Position numbers and translations under genes: made by a program. This document shows, piece by piece, positions 7,704 through 16,061 of a stretch of DNA of 64,000 nt; position 1 is the stretch's first letter; every line of letters starts with the position of its first letter. Source of the stretch: JAJFJD01 sp965228425 (GTDB taxonomy: Bacteria; Pseudomonadota; Alphaproteobacteria; UBA8366); assembly GCA_965228425.1 (NCBI GenBank), contig OZ245815.1, forward strand, positions 1,860,001-1,924,000, in the 5' to 3' direction. The notes beneath the pieces are model-generated. The model searched no databases. It saw nothing but the letters and a program-made list of their open reading frames with translations, and was not told where the DNA came from.

Positions 7704-8903
7704 CTAGGCGATGATACCCGCGGATTTCAAACGTTCAATGGCGTCGCTCTCGAGATCGAGCATGTCGGACAATATCTCTTCGGTATGTTGACCGAGCAGG
7801 GGTGGTGCGGTGGATTGCACCACCGGCGTGTCCGAGAATTTCAAGGGGCTGCCGAGCGCCTTGATCGTTCCCGCCGTGGGGTGCGGAATGTCGAGCACCA
7901 TGTCCCGGTCCAAAACTTCCTGGGCGGCGAAAACTTCTGGAAAGCTGCGGATTGGCGCGATTGGAACGTTCGCCGCGCCGAGCTTTTCGATCCAAACATC
8001 TCGCTTATCCGTTGCCAGGGCGGCACCGACCTCTTGATGCACTGCCGCTTGGTTCTCGACGCGGGCCGAATTGGTTTCGTAGCGCGGGTCCGTCGCCATG
8101 TCCGGCTTGCCGATCGCTTCGGCCAGTCGGGCGAACATCGCGTCGTTGCCGCACAGCACCATCAGCGGCTGATCGGCGGTCTCATAGACATAGAACGGCA
8201 CGACGCTGCCGTGACCGTTGCCGACGCGAACCGGCGGGTCGCCCGACGCTAGGAACTGGACCGCCAACTGGCTCGTCAGCATCAGCGTGCAGTCATGCAT
8301 CGACAAGTCGATATGCTGGCCCCTGTCGGTTTGCTGTCGCGCCATCAGGGCCGCGAGGATCGAGATCGTCGCCCAAAGCCCGGTCGGATAATCCGCGACC
8401 GCGCCGCCGCAGCGGACTGGCGTGCCGTCCGGTTCGCCGGTCACCGACATCAGGCCCGACATGGCTTGGATCACATAGTCATAGGCCGCGCGGCCCGCCA
8501 TCGGGCCTTCCTGGCCGAAGCCGGAAATCGAGCAATAGACCAGCTTCGGGTTCACGGCTGACAAGCTGGCATAGTCGATGCCGAGCCGCTTGGTGACGCC
8601 CGGCCGGAAATTCTCGATCAGCACGTCCGACTGAGCTACCAGGTCTTTCAGGATTTGCAGGCCCTCGGGCTTCGACAGGTCGAGACAGATGCTGGACTTG
8701 TTCCGGTTCATCGCGAAGAAATAGGCCGCCTCGCCGCCGACGGCGGGCGGCTTCCAATGGCGTGTGTCGTCGCCGTCCGGGTGTTCGACCTTGATGACCT
8801 CGGCACCCAGGTCGCCGAGGATCTGGCCGCAGAACGGGCCCGCGATGATGCGGCCGAGGTCGAGAACACGGATGCCGCTCAGAATGCCGGTGCTTTTGCT
8901 CAT
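7704..8903 (-). CDS. Class III (CaiB/BaiF family) CoA-transferase
   Basis: A 399-residue protein with the family hallmarks: ILSGIRVLDLGRIIAGPFCG at the N-terminus, LGAEVIKVEHPDGDDTRHW, LIENFRPGVTKRLGIDY and CSISGFGQEGP. The probable catalytic Asp lies in AAYDYVIQAMSG, followed by TGEPDGTPVRCGGAVADYPTG. Family members move CoA between carboxylic acids (for example succinyl-CoA or formyl-CoA to another acid) through a thioester/anhydride on this Asp. It lies between the ALDH gene (same strand) and a divergent FAD/GcvT oxidoreductase. One of three class III CoA-transferases in the window; the acid substrate is not predictable. Confidence 0.85.
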   Translation of the reverse strand: MSKSTGILSGIRVLDLGRIIAGPFCGQILGDLGAEVIKVEHPDGDDTRHWKPPAVGGEAAYFFAMNRNKSSICLDLSKPEGLQILKDLVAQSDVLIENFRPGVTKRLGIDYASLSAVNPKLVYCSISGFGQEGPMAGRAAYDYVIQAMSGLMSVTGEPDGTPVRCGGAVADYPTGLWATISILAALMARQQTDRGQHIDLSMHDCTLMLTSQLAVQFLASGDPPVRVGNGHGSVVPFYVYETADQPLMVLCGNDAMFARLAEAIGKPDMATDPRYETNSARVENQAAVHQEVGAALATDKRDVWIEKLGAANVPIAPIRSFPEVFAAQEVLDRDMVLDIPHPTAGTIKALGSPLKFSDTPVVQSTAPPLLGQHTEEILSDMLDLESDAIERLKSAGIIA

Positions 8904-9088
8904 TGTTCTTATCGTTTGGTTTGGTCATACGGGGGGCAGGACCGCGATATAAACACAAAGCGCCCGCCGGCATAAGTCCGGCGTGAAACGGGATGGTAGG
9001 GAAGGAATCATTGGACAGTATCGATCCGGCGGCGCTACCGTCTCACACAGGGAATATCTGGCTAGGCCCGCCGCGTGGGACATAAATC

Positions 9089-11536
9089 ATGAACAATAAT
9101 CTGCCCAATCAGGCTCGGGTCGTCGTTATCGGCGGCGGCATCGTTGGGTGCAGTGTCGCCTACCACCTCACCAAACTGGGATGGAAAGACGTTCTGTTGC
9201 TGGAGCAGGGACGGCTGAGCGGCGGCACCACCTGGCATGCGGCCGGGTTGGTTGGCCAGCTTCGGGTCAATGAAGACCTGACCCGGCTGATCCAATACAG
9301 CACGCAACTCTACGAATCGTTGGAAGAGGAGACCGGGCTGGCCACTGGCTGGAAACGGTGCGGCAGTCTCGCTATCGCGCGCACGCCCGATCGCATGACA
9401 GCACTGCGGCGCACGGCGGCGATGGCGGCGGCGTACAACGTCGAGGCAGAATTGGTGGACGCAGCCGAGGCGGCTCGGCGCTGGCCGGTGATGCGCAGCG
9501 ACGACTTGCAGGGCGGCGTATGGATTCCCGGCGACGGCAAGGCCAATCCCACCGACCTGACCCAGGCCCTTGCGAAGGGCGCTCGGCAGGGCGGCGCCAC
9601 AATCGTCGAGGGCGTCCGCGTAACCGGCATCAAGATGCAGGACGGCGTCGTGCGCGGCGTGGAAACCGACGGCGGCGACATCCAGACCGATGTGGTCGTC
9701 AACTGCGGCGGCCAATGGGCGCGCAAGGTCGGCGCGATGTGCGGCGTCGACGTACCGCTCTATTCCTGCGAGCACATGTATATCGTCACGCGCCAGATTG
9801 ACGGCATAACGCCGGACCTGCCGGTCATGCGCGATTACGACGGCATGATCTACTTCAAGGAAGAGGTGGGCGGCTTGGTGATGGGCGGGTTCGAACCGTC
9901 CGCGAAACCATGGGGCATGGATGGTATTCCCGACGACTTCGAATTCACGCTGTTGCCCGACGATTGGGATCAATTCGAAATCCTCATGACGAACGCGATG
10001 CACCGGGTGCCGGCGTTGGAGACTGTCGAGGTTCGCCAGTTCATCAACGGGCCGGAGAGTTTTACGCCGGACGCGAACTACATCCTGGGCGAGGCGCCGG
10101 GCTTGTCCGGCTTCTTCGTCGGGGCCGGATTCAACTCGATGGGAATTGCCAGCGCCGGCGGCGCGGGCAAGGCCTTGGCGGAATGGATCGTCAACGGCTC
10201 GCCGACGCTCGACCTCTGGCCGGTCGATATCCGCCGTTTCGCGCCGTTCCACAACAATGAGACGTGGCTGCGCGACCGCGTCAGTGAAGTCGTCGGCATG
10301 CACTACGCGATGCCCTGGCCGAACCGGGAGCTGGAAAGCGGACGGCCGCTCCGGACGTCGCCGTTCTATGACCGGCTGAGGGAGAAGGGTGCATGTTTTG
10401 GCAGCAAAATAGGATGGGAGCGTCCGATCTGGTTTGCGGATAAGGGTGCCGCTTCGGAAATCGAGTATTCCTACGGCCGCCAGAACTGGTTCCCGAACGT
10501 TGCGGCGGAGTGCCAAGCGGTGCGGGAGGCCGTCGGCGTCTTCGACCAAACGTCCTTCTCGAAATTCCTGATGCAGGGCCGGCATGCGGAATCGGTCATG
10601 CAAACCGTGTGCGCGAACGATGTCGGGGTGAAACCCGGGGGTACCGTCTACACCGGTATGTTGAATTCGAGCGGTGGCTACGAGAGCGATGTCACCGTGA
10701 CCCGGTTGGCGGAGGAGCAGTTCCTGATCGTCTCCGGTTCCGCTCAAGCCGTCCGTGATTTCGATTGGATATCGCGGCACATCCCGCCGGATGCCGATGC
10801 CTATCTCACCGACGTAACGTCTGCCTACGCGGTGCTCGGCGTGATGGGGCCGAAATCGCGCGATTTGTTGTCGCGGGTGTGCAAGACCGACTTCTCCAAC
10901 GACGCCTTTCCGTTCGCCACGATGCAGGAGATCGATATCGCCCATGCGCCGATCTGGGCGGTGCGCATTACCTATGTCGGTGAACTCGGCTGGGAGCTGT
11001 ATATCCCGACTGAGTTCGGTGGCGCGGTCTACGAGGCCCTTGAATCGGCCGGGGCCGACCTGGGTCTCCGCGATGCCGGCTATTACGCGATGGAAAGCCT
11101 GCGGCTGGAAAAGGGATACCGGGCGTGGAGCCATGAACTTTCCCCGGACGTAACGCCGTTCGAGGCGGGCCTCGGCTTTGCGTTGCGTCTCGAGAAAGAG
11201 GATAGCTTCATCGGACGCGATGCCTTGCGCGCCGCCGGTGCGGACGATCCGGCACGGCGCCTCGTCATGTTCACCGTCGACGATTCCGACCCGGTCTTGT
11301 GGGGCGGTGAGATGATCCTGCGCGACGGCGAACCGATCGGCGATGTCCGCTCCGGCGCCTATGGTCATACGCTGGGCCGGTCGGTCGGGAGCGGCTTCGT
11401 CAAACGGCCGCCGGGGCAAGGTGATGCCGACCTGCTGTCCGGCCGATATCAGATCGAGATTGCAGGGGAGCGCTACGACGCGACGCCGCATCTCCGGCCG
11501 CCGTATGACCCGAAATCGGAGCGTGTACGACAATAG
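9089..11536 (+). CDS. FAD-dependent oxidoreductase fused to GcvT domain (dimethylglycine/sarcosine dehydrogenase family)
   Basis: An 815-residue two-part enzyme. Residues 9-390 are a DAO-type flavoprotein with the dinucleotide motif VVIGGGIVGCSVAYHL and GTTWHAAGLVGQ, whose His50 matches the residue that carries covalent FAD in dimethylglycine and sarcosine dehydrogenases. Residues about 400-815 are the FAO middle domain and the GcvT aminomethyltransferase barrel with its C-terminal domain (YVGELGWELYIP, ESLRLEKGYRAWSHEL, PDVTPFEAGLGFAL). Such enzymes oxidatively demethylate N-methylated amines, passing the one-carbon unit to tetrahydrofolate. It starts 185 bases from a divergent CoA-transferase gene and ends 2 bases before the convergent LysR gene. 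Exact N-methyl substrate unknown; nearness to phnW is noted as a finding. Confidence 0.85.
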   Translation: MNNNLPNQARVVVIGGGIVGCSVAYHLTKLGWKDVLLLEQGRLSGGTTWHAAGLVGQLRVNEDLTRLIQYSTQLYESLEEETGLATGWKRCGSLAIARTPDRMTALRRTAAMAAAYNVEAELVDAAEAARRWPVMRSDDLQGGVWIPGDGKANPTDLTQALAKGARQGGATIVEGVRVTGIKMQDGVVRGVETDGGDIQTDVVVNCGGQWARKVGAMCGVDVPLYSCEHMYIVTRQIDGITPDLPVMRDYDGMIYFKEEVGGLVMGGFEPSAKPWGMDGIPDDFEFTLLPDDWDQFEILMTNAMHRVPALETVEVRQFINGPESFTPDANYILGEAPGLSGFFVGAGFNSMGIASAGGAGKALAEWIVNGSPTLDLWPVDIRRFAPFHNNETWLRDRVSEVVGMHYAMPWPNRELESGRPLRTSPFYDRLREKGACFGSKIGWERPIWFADKGAASEIEYSYGRQNWFPNVAAECQAVREAVGVFDQTSFSKFLMQGRHAESVMQTVCANDVGVKPGGTVYTGMLNSSGGYESDVTVTRLAEEQFLIVSGSAQAVRDFDWISRHIPPDADAYLTDVTSAYAVLGVMGPKSRDLLSRVCKTDFSNDAFPFATMQEIDIAHAPIWAVRITYVGELGWELYIPTEFGGAVYEALESAGADLGLRDAGYYAMESLRLEKGYRAWSHELSPDVTPFEAGLGFALRLEKEDSFIGRDALRAAGADDPARRLVMFTVDDSDPVLWGGEMILRDGEPIGDVRSGAYGHTLGRSVGSGFVKRPPGQGDADLLSGRYQIEIAGERYDATPHLRPPYDPKSERVRQ

Positions 11537-11538
11537 CG

Positions 11539-12420
11539 CTACGCCGATGCGTCGATATTCGAGTGCTCTTCCGCGATGGCGATGAACGCGCCGACCGCGC
11601 CAAGGCGTAGCCGGTCCTTCAGGCACACGAGGTATTCGGTCATTATTAAGGGTGGATCGTCGATTGGGACGGCAACGATGCGGTTATCTCGACTGAGTTC
11701 CGCTTCCGATGTAACGCTGACGCCCAATCCGGCGGCGATCGCTTCATACACGCCCTCTTGACTGCCGATCTCCATGAATTCGGTATGGGTAATGCCCAAT
11801 GCACGCGTGGCTTCGTCGAAGATACGGCGGGTGGCGGACCCGCTCTCGCGCAAGATTAGCCGCTCCTTCAGAAGCTTTCTCATTGATATGGATGGCAACC
11901 GGGACAAAGGATGACCCGCCGGCACGATTGTGACGATCCGGTCTCGGCTGAAGGGGTGCGTTTCCAATCGAGGATCGCTCATCGGGTCCGCCATCAAGGC
12001 GATATCGGTCCGGTACTCCAGCAGGTCGTTCAGCGTCGTCCGGGCGCTGCCGGTCGCCAAGGCCAGCTTCACCCCCGGATAGGCCGCCGCGAAGGACGCG
12101 ATCACCGGCATGATATGCGTTGTGCTGTCGGCGCCGACCCGGAGCCGGCCGGCATCGAGCACGCGCGCGGCGGACATCAATTCTTCCGCATTTTGTTCGA
12201 GGTCGAATATGCCCTGGGTGATGGCCAACAAGTCGCGGCCCATATCCGTCATTTCGATGCGTTGGCCGCGCCGGTTAAATAGGCGGACCTGATATCGCTC
12301 TTCCAAATCCTTCACTTGCATCGAGAGTGTTGGTTGGGTGACGCAGAGGGTCTCGGCCGCGCGGGTGAAGCTGCCTTCGGTGGCGACGAAATGGAATGCG
12401 CGAAGCTGAGAATGAATCAT
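11539..12420 (-). CDS. LysR family transcriptional regulator
   Basis: A 293-residue protein with an N-terminal winged helix-turn-helix (residues 1-60; FHFVATEGSFTRAAETLCVT then QPTLSMQVKDLEERYQVRLF) and a C-terminal LysR substrate-binding domain (residues about 90-290). It is transcribed away from phnW with a 104-base gap that holds inverted repeats suited to a LysR dimer. By family habit it should repress itself and activate the divergent phnW operon when it binds the substrate or an intermediate. The regulated pathway is therefore most likely 2-aminoethylphosphonate use. Confidence 0.88.
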   Translation of the reverse strand: MIHSQLRAFHFVATEGSFTRAAETLCVTQPTLSMQVKDLEERYQVRLFNRRGQRIEMTDMGRDLLAITQGIFDLEQNAEELMSAARVLDAGRLRVGADSTTHIMPVIASFAAAYPGVKLALATGSARTTLNDLLEYRTDIALMADPMSDPRLETHPFSRDRIVTIVPAGHPLSRLPSISMRKLLKERLILRESGSATRRIFDEATRALGITHTEFMEIGSQEGVYEAIAAGLGVSVTSEAELSRDNRIVAVPIDDPPLIMTEYLVCLKDRLRLGAVGAFIAIAEEHSNIDASA

Positions 12421-12430
12421 AAATTCAATC

Positions 12431-12467
12431 GATAACTCATATCAAAAATAGCGATTTGATTTATGAT
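12431..12467 (+). promoter_or_regulatory. Putative LysR binding sites and -10 of phnW
   Basis: In the divergent gap between the LysR gene and phnW two overlapping symmetric elements are visible: GATA-N5-TATC at 12431-12443 and ATCAAA-N8-TTTGAT at 12441-12460. They are followed at once by TATGAT (12462-12467), a good -10 hexamer for phnW, with no matching -35. That arrangement is usual for a promoter that needs a LysR activator. Found by eye only. Confidence 0.5.
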
Positions 12468-12524
12468 AGGCACACCGATCTTATGCCGCAATCGGTTCCC
12501 GCATGATTCCTAGGAGATCGCCTG

Positions 12525-13658
12525 ATGTTGTCCGAAACCAATGACCCCTGGCTCTTAACGCCGGGCCCATTGACCACTTCTTTGTCCATCAAGCAGGCGA
12601 TGCTGCACGATTGGGGGTCGCGCGATGCGGCCTTCATCGATATGACGGCGCGTGTCCGGAATAGGTTGGTCCAGCTGCTCGGTGCAGGCGACGACTATGT
12701 CTGCGTGCCGCTTCAAGGCAGCGGAACCTTCGTTGTGGAGGCGGCGATTGCGACGATGCTGCCGCGGGACGGCAAGCTGCTGGTCCTGATCAACGGCGCC
12801 TATGGTCAGCGGATGGTCAAGATCTGCGACTATCTCGGCCGCGCAAGCGTGACCCTGGAAACGGCGGAGGATGTGCCGAGCGATGTGGCGGCGCTGGATG
12901 CGCTGCTGCAAAGCGATGCGTCGATCACGCATGTGGCCGCGGTCCATTGCGAGACCACGTCGGGCATTCTCAATCCGATTTCGGAAATTGCGGCCTGTGT
13001 GAAGAAGCACGAGCGGTCGCTGCTGATCGATTCGATGAGCGCATTTGGGGCCCTGCCGCTCGATGCGGCGACGGTACCGTTCGATGCGGTCGTCGCGTCC
13101 AGTAACAAGTGTATCGAAGGGGTGCCGGGGATTGGGTTCGCGGTTTTCCGCAAAACTGCGCTGGAACAATGCAAAGGTAATTGCCATTCGCTCAGCCTCG
13201 ATCTTTACGATCAATGGCAAGGTTTGGAGGGTAACGGGCAATGGCGCTTCACGCCGCCGACCCATGTTCTTGCCGCGTTCGATCAGGCATTGAAAGAACA
13301 TGAGGAAGAGGGCGGCGTCGAAGGCCGGGGCGGGCGGTACTCGGAAAATTGCCGCGCCCTGATCGCCGGCATGAAGAAGATGGGCTTCGCGCCGCTCCTA
13401 TCGGACAACTTGCAGGCGCCGATCATCGTGACCTTTCACATGCCGGCGGACGCCGCGTTCGACTTCGAAGATTTCTACCGCCGCGTGGGCGAGAAGGGAT
13501 TCCTTCTCTACCCCGGCAAATTGACCGTCGCGCCGACATTCCGCATCGGGTGCATTGGCCGGTTGGGCGTCGACCAAATCCATGCGGCCTTGGACGCGAT
13601 ACAGGATGTTGTGGAAACGATGGGCGTTGCCGAACTCGGTCCGGATAGACGGTCATGA
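12525..13658 (+). CDS. phnW: 2-aminoethylphosphonate--pyruvate transaminase
   Basis: A 377-residue class V (fold type I) PLP enzyme. It follows PhnW closely: LLTPGPLTTS (residues 10-19), LQGSGTFVVEA, NGAYGQRM, HCETTSGILNPI, SMSAFGALPLD, and SSNKCIEGVPG with the PLP-binding Lys195. Later come NCHSLSLDLYDQW, RFTPPTH, EEGGVEGR, and the end pattern FLLYPGK with FRIGCIG. The reaction is 2-aminoethylphosphonate + pyruvate to phosphonoacetaldehyde + alanine, the first step of aminophosphonate breakdown. AGGAGATCGCCTG precedes the ATG. It is divergent from a LysR gene and overlaps the next gene by 4 bases (ATGA). Neither phosphonoacetaldehyde hydrolase (PhnX) nor PhnY/PhnA is in the window. Confidence 0.88.
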   Translation: MLSETNDPWLLTPGPLTTSLSIKQAMLHDWGSRDAAFIDMTARVRNRLVQLLGAGDDYVCVPLQGSGTFVVEAAIATMLPRDGKLLVLINGAYGQRMVKICDYLGRASVTLETAEDVPSDVAALDALLQSDASITHVAAVHCETTSGILNPISEIAACVKKHERSLLIDSMSAFGALPLDAATVPFDAVVASSNKCIEGVPGIGFAVFRKTALEQCKGNCHSLSLDLYDQWQGLEGNGQWRFTPPTHVLAAFDQALKEHEEEGGVEGRGGRYSENCRALIAGMKKMGFAPLLSDNLQAPIIVTFHMPADAAFDFEDFYRRVGEKGFLLYPGKLTVAPTFRIGCIGRLGVDQIHAALDAIQDVVETMGVAELGPDRRS

Positions 13659-14332
13659 CGGTTTCAGGACAGATAGCAAGCGGTGCTGTAAACCCATTTC
13701 CGTCGATCGACGATGGCGATGTGTCGGTTTTCGACGTGCCGTTATTCGAGGCGACAGCGGAAAATTTCGCCGAGTTCGGCCAATTTGAAACCTCGTTCGA
13801 GGACGCGGCGGTTGAGATTGTGACTTGGCCGGCGCCGGGCTGGCGACCGGTCGACGCGGGCACTGGAACGGGCGGCGGCGTTACGTCGGGTGCGTTTGAG
13901 TACTGGCATGAAGGGGATGTATTTCGCGCGCGCAATCTCGCGGTGGACGGTGACTATATAATAGGGTGGTTTTCGGATCCCGCGCACGCGTCGAGCAGCG
14001 CGGCAACGTCCGGCCGTTCGCGCGTGCTCGTTTGCGAAGCAAATTATCACCCCGATAGCAGCCAAACGTTCTTTCCGCGGGACACTGGTCCGTTCGTCGC
14101 ATTGTTGGCGAAACCGGGCGAAAATGTACGTCCGGAAAATTTTATTGCATTTTTTTTCGACGGGCGTTTTGGCTTAACGATTAAGCCGGGCGTTTGGCAT
14201 CAGCCGATGTTTCCGTTAAAGAGTCCGGCGGTTTTCGACGGGAAGCAAGGGCGCGTGCACGCCTGCATCAGTTGTAACTTCGTCGACGAGTTCGGCTGTT
14301 ATCTATCGGTTCCGCTGCTGCATTCCAAATAG
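13655..14332 (+). CDS. Ureidoglycolate lyase (AllA)-fold protein, translationally coupled to phnW
   Basis: A 225-residue cupin-type protein with the AllA pattern: ANYHPDSSQTFFPRDTGPFV around residue 130, then a Pro-rich joint (PGENVRPENFIAF) and KPGVWHQPMFPL, and a C-terminal HACISCNFVDEFGCYLSVPL. AllA splits ureidoglycolate to glyoxylate and urea. Here the gene overlaps phnW by 4 bases, with no purine-degradation genes nearby, so a different substrate linked to phosphonate metabolism is possible. The N-terminal 60 residues (VSVFDVPLFEATAENFAEFG) fit the family. The assignment to the fold is good; the reaction is not established. Confidence 0.65.
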   Translation: MTVSGQIASGAVNPFPSIDDGDVSVFDVPLFEATAENFAEFGQFETSFEDAAVEIVTWPAPGWRPVDAGTGTGGGVTSGAFEYWHEGDVFRARNLAVDGDYIIGWFSDPAHASSSAATSGRSRVLVCEANYHPDSSQTFFPRDTGPFVALLAKPGENVRPENFIAFFFDGRFGLTIKPGVWHQPMFPLKSPAVFDGKQGRVHACISCNFVDEFGCYLSVPLLHSK

Positions 14333-14723
14333 CAGCGACGGAATGGCGAAAATCCGCGCCTTTCAGCGGCAATTCTACAGATTGAATCGGTTTATCGAAC
14401 ACGGCGCGGCGTTGTGGGGTGCAGCCAGCGACCACATCGTGCGTGCGGACTCCGGTCGGCGCGGTGTGATCACCGTCGCATTCTTCCAAACATTAATAAA
14501 TCAACACCTGTAATGATCGAGTAATCGCTTAACAAAACAGACGGTGCGAAAAAATACACACCGCGTTTTGGTAACGTTTTGGTAACGAAAACCTCTTATT
14601 GCACGGTTGCGTAACCGCGGTTATTGGCCAAATACGACCGCGTATTAGAAGTTACTTGATCACAGCTTTATTTGTATTGCGGTTACTGGCCAAGGTGATC
14701 ACCGCACTAACGAGGGAATTAAA
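14333..14723 (+). promoter_or_regulatory. Long leader upstream of the H1-like gene with short direct repeats
   Basis: This 391-base gap holds no convincing gene. Its right half is AT-rich and repetitive: GTTTTGGTAAC occurs twice in perfect tandem (14565-14575 and 14576-14586), and GCGGTTATTGGCCAA (14617-14631) returns as GCGGTTACTGGCCAA (14679-14693), 62 bases apart. CGAGGGAATTAAA before the ATG at 14724 is the ribosome-binding site. The repeats look like operator sites or a structured leader controlling the abundant basic protein downstream. Repeat presence is seen directly; function is inference. Confidence 0.45.
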
Positions 14724-15992
14724 ATGCCTGTTAAATCCAAGACGCGAAAGACCACGGCGCGCAAGCGTCCGGTCCGCAAAGCTACGGCGGCGCGTCGTAA
14801 ACCTTCGGCTGCTCGTAAGTCGACCGCCCGTAAATCCACGGCGCGCAAGACCACGGCCCGCAAGACTACGGCTCGTAAACCCGCCAAGAAGACCACGGCT
14901 CGTAAATCGACCGCCCGCAAGACTGTGAAGCGGAAGACCACGGCCCGGAAGCCTGCGAAGAAAGTCGTTCGCAAGTCGACGGCCCGTAAGCCGATCAAGC
15001 GGAAAACCACCGCTCGTAAGTCGCCGGCTCGCAAGTCGACCGCCCGCAAGACCGTGAAGCGGAAGACCACTGCCCGTAAGCCTGCGAAGAAGATCGTTCG
15101 TAAGTCGACCGCCCGCAAGACTGTTAAGCGGAAGACCACGGCGCGTAAGCCTGCGAAGAAGGTCGTTCGTAAGTCGACGGCCCGTAAGCCGATCAAGCGG
15201 AAAACCACCGCTCGCAAGACCGTTAAGCGGAAGACGACTGCTCGTAAGCCCGCGAAGCGGAAGGTCGCGCGTAAGTCGACGGCCCGTAAGACCGTTCGTC
15301 GGAAGACGACTGCTCGCAAGCCCGCGAAGCGGAAGGTCGCGCGTAAGTCGACGGCCCGTAAGACCGTTCGTCGGAAGACGACCGCTCGCAAGCCCGCGAA
15401 GCGGAAGGTCGCGCGTAAGTCGACGGCCCGTAAGACCGTTCGTCGGAAGACGACCGCTCGCAAGCCCGCGAAGCGGAAGGTCGCGCGTAAGTCGACGGCC
15501 CGTAAGACCGTTCGTCGGAAGACGACCGCTCGCAAGCCTGCGAAGCGGAAGGTCGCGCGTAAGTCGACGGCCCGTAAGACCGTTCGTCGGAAGACGACCG
15601 CTCGCAAGCCCGCGAAGCGGAAGGTTGCGCGTAAGTCGACGGCTCGCAAGACCGTCAAGCGGAAAACGACCGCTCGTAAGCCCGCGAAGAAGAAGGTCGC
15701 GCGTAAGACGATGAAGCGGAAGACCACGGCCCGGAAGCCGGCCCGTAAGGTCGCTCGCAAGTCGACGGCCCGCAAGACCGTTCGCCGGAAGACGGCTGCT
15801 CGCAAGCCCGCGAAGCGGAAGGTCGCGCGTAAGACGATGAAGCGGAAGACCACGGCCCGGAAACCGGCTCGCAAGGTCGCCCGTAAGTCGACGGTACGCA
15901 AGGCCACGAAGGCCCGTCGCAGCTCGGTCCGCAAGGCCACGAGCCGGCGTCGCCCCGTTGTCTACAGCCGGACGGCCAAGCGCCGCGCCTAA
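14724..15992 (+). CDS. Histone H1-like lysine/arginine/alanine-rich repeat protein
   Basis: A 422-residue, extremely basic low-complexity protein made almost only of K, R, A, T, V, S and P. Units such as TARKTVRRKTTARKPAKRK recur along its whole length; there is no folded domain, no Cys and only one Tyr (near the C-terminus, VVYSRTAKRRA). It resembles bacterial H1-like nucleoproteins (chlamydial Hc2, Bordetella BpH1, AlgP), which bind DNA and compact the nucleoid. Codon use stays in frame with the repeats, so the protein, not only the DNA, is conserved. A terminator follows. The opposite strand also reads open over most of this stretch as a by-product of the repeats. Number of repeats is likely to vary between strains. 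Confidence 0.8.
   Translation: MPVKSKTRKTTARKRPVRKATAARRKPSAARKSTARKSTARKTTARKTTARKPAKKTTARKSTARKTVKRKTTARKPAKKVVRKSTARKPIKRKTTARKSPARKSTARKTVKRKTTARKPAKKIVRKSTARKTVKRKTTARKPAKKVVRKSTARKPIKRKTTARKTVKRKTTARKPAKRKVARKSTARKTVRRKTTARKPAKRKVARKSTARKTVRRKTTARKPAKRKVARKSTARKTVRRKTTARKPAKRKVARKSTARKTVRRKTTARKPAKRKVARKSTARKTVRRKTTARKPAKRKVARKSTARKTVKRKTTARKPAKKKVARKTMKRKTTARKPARKVARKSTARKTVRRKTAARKPAKRKVARKTMKRKTTARKPARKVARKSTVRKATKARRSSVRKATSRRRPVVYSRTAKRRA
15261..15620 (+). repeat. Five tandem 72-bp repeats inside the H1-like gene
   Basis: A 72-bp unit (24 codons, beginning AAGGTCGCGCGTAAGTCGAC) starts at 15261, 15333, 15405, 15477 and 15549 with only a few silent differences between copies; a sixth, more diverged copy starts at 15621. 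The near identity points to recent expansion by unequal recombination or slippage. Shorter, more degenerate versions of the same unit fill the rest of the gene. Confidence 0.9.
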
Positions 15993-16020
15993 TCGGCGTG
16001 GGGCGAAGCCTTTCGGTAAG

Positions 16021-16061
16021 AATGCGTTGGCGGCGGTCCGAAAGGGCCGCCGTTGCGCATT
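16021..16061 (+). terminator. Terminator after the H1-like gene
   Basis: CGGCGGTCC (16031-16039) pairs with GGGCCGCCG (16044-16052) around a GAAA tetraloop, with one G-U pair; outer bases AATGCG (16021-16026) and CGCATT (16056-16061) extend the stem. The T-rich part that follows (tttccgcttta) is weak, so it may be a strong pause or processing hairpin as well as a terminator. Confidence 0.6.

Noticed and set aside
9062..11626. Minus-strand open frame of 854 residues
   Set aside because: It is the antisense shadow of the GcvT-type flavoprotein, which has clear motifs; the antisense product is Arg/His-rich with no domain.
12525..13658. phnW considered as alanine-glyoxylate or ureidoglycine-glyoxylate transaminase because of the AllA-like neighbour
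   Set aside because: The PhnW-specific patterns (LLTPGPLTTS, SLSLDLYDQW, RFTPPTH, EEGGVEGR) run along the whole length, so PhnW is the better call.
15261..15620. 72-bp direct repeats considered as a CRISPR array
   Set aside because: Repeats are contiguous without unique spacers and stay in the coding frame of the H1-like protein.
14699..15940. Minus-strand open frame of 413 residues with regular FR/VLRA repeats
   Set aside because: A by-product of the repetitive H1-like coding sequence on the plus strand; no ribosome-binding site and no known family.
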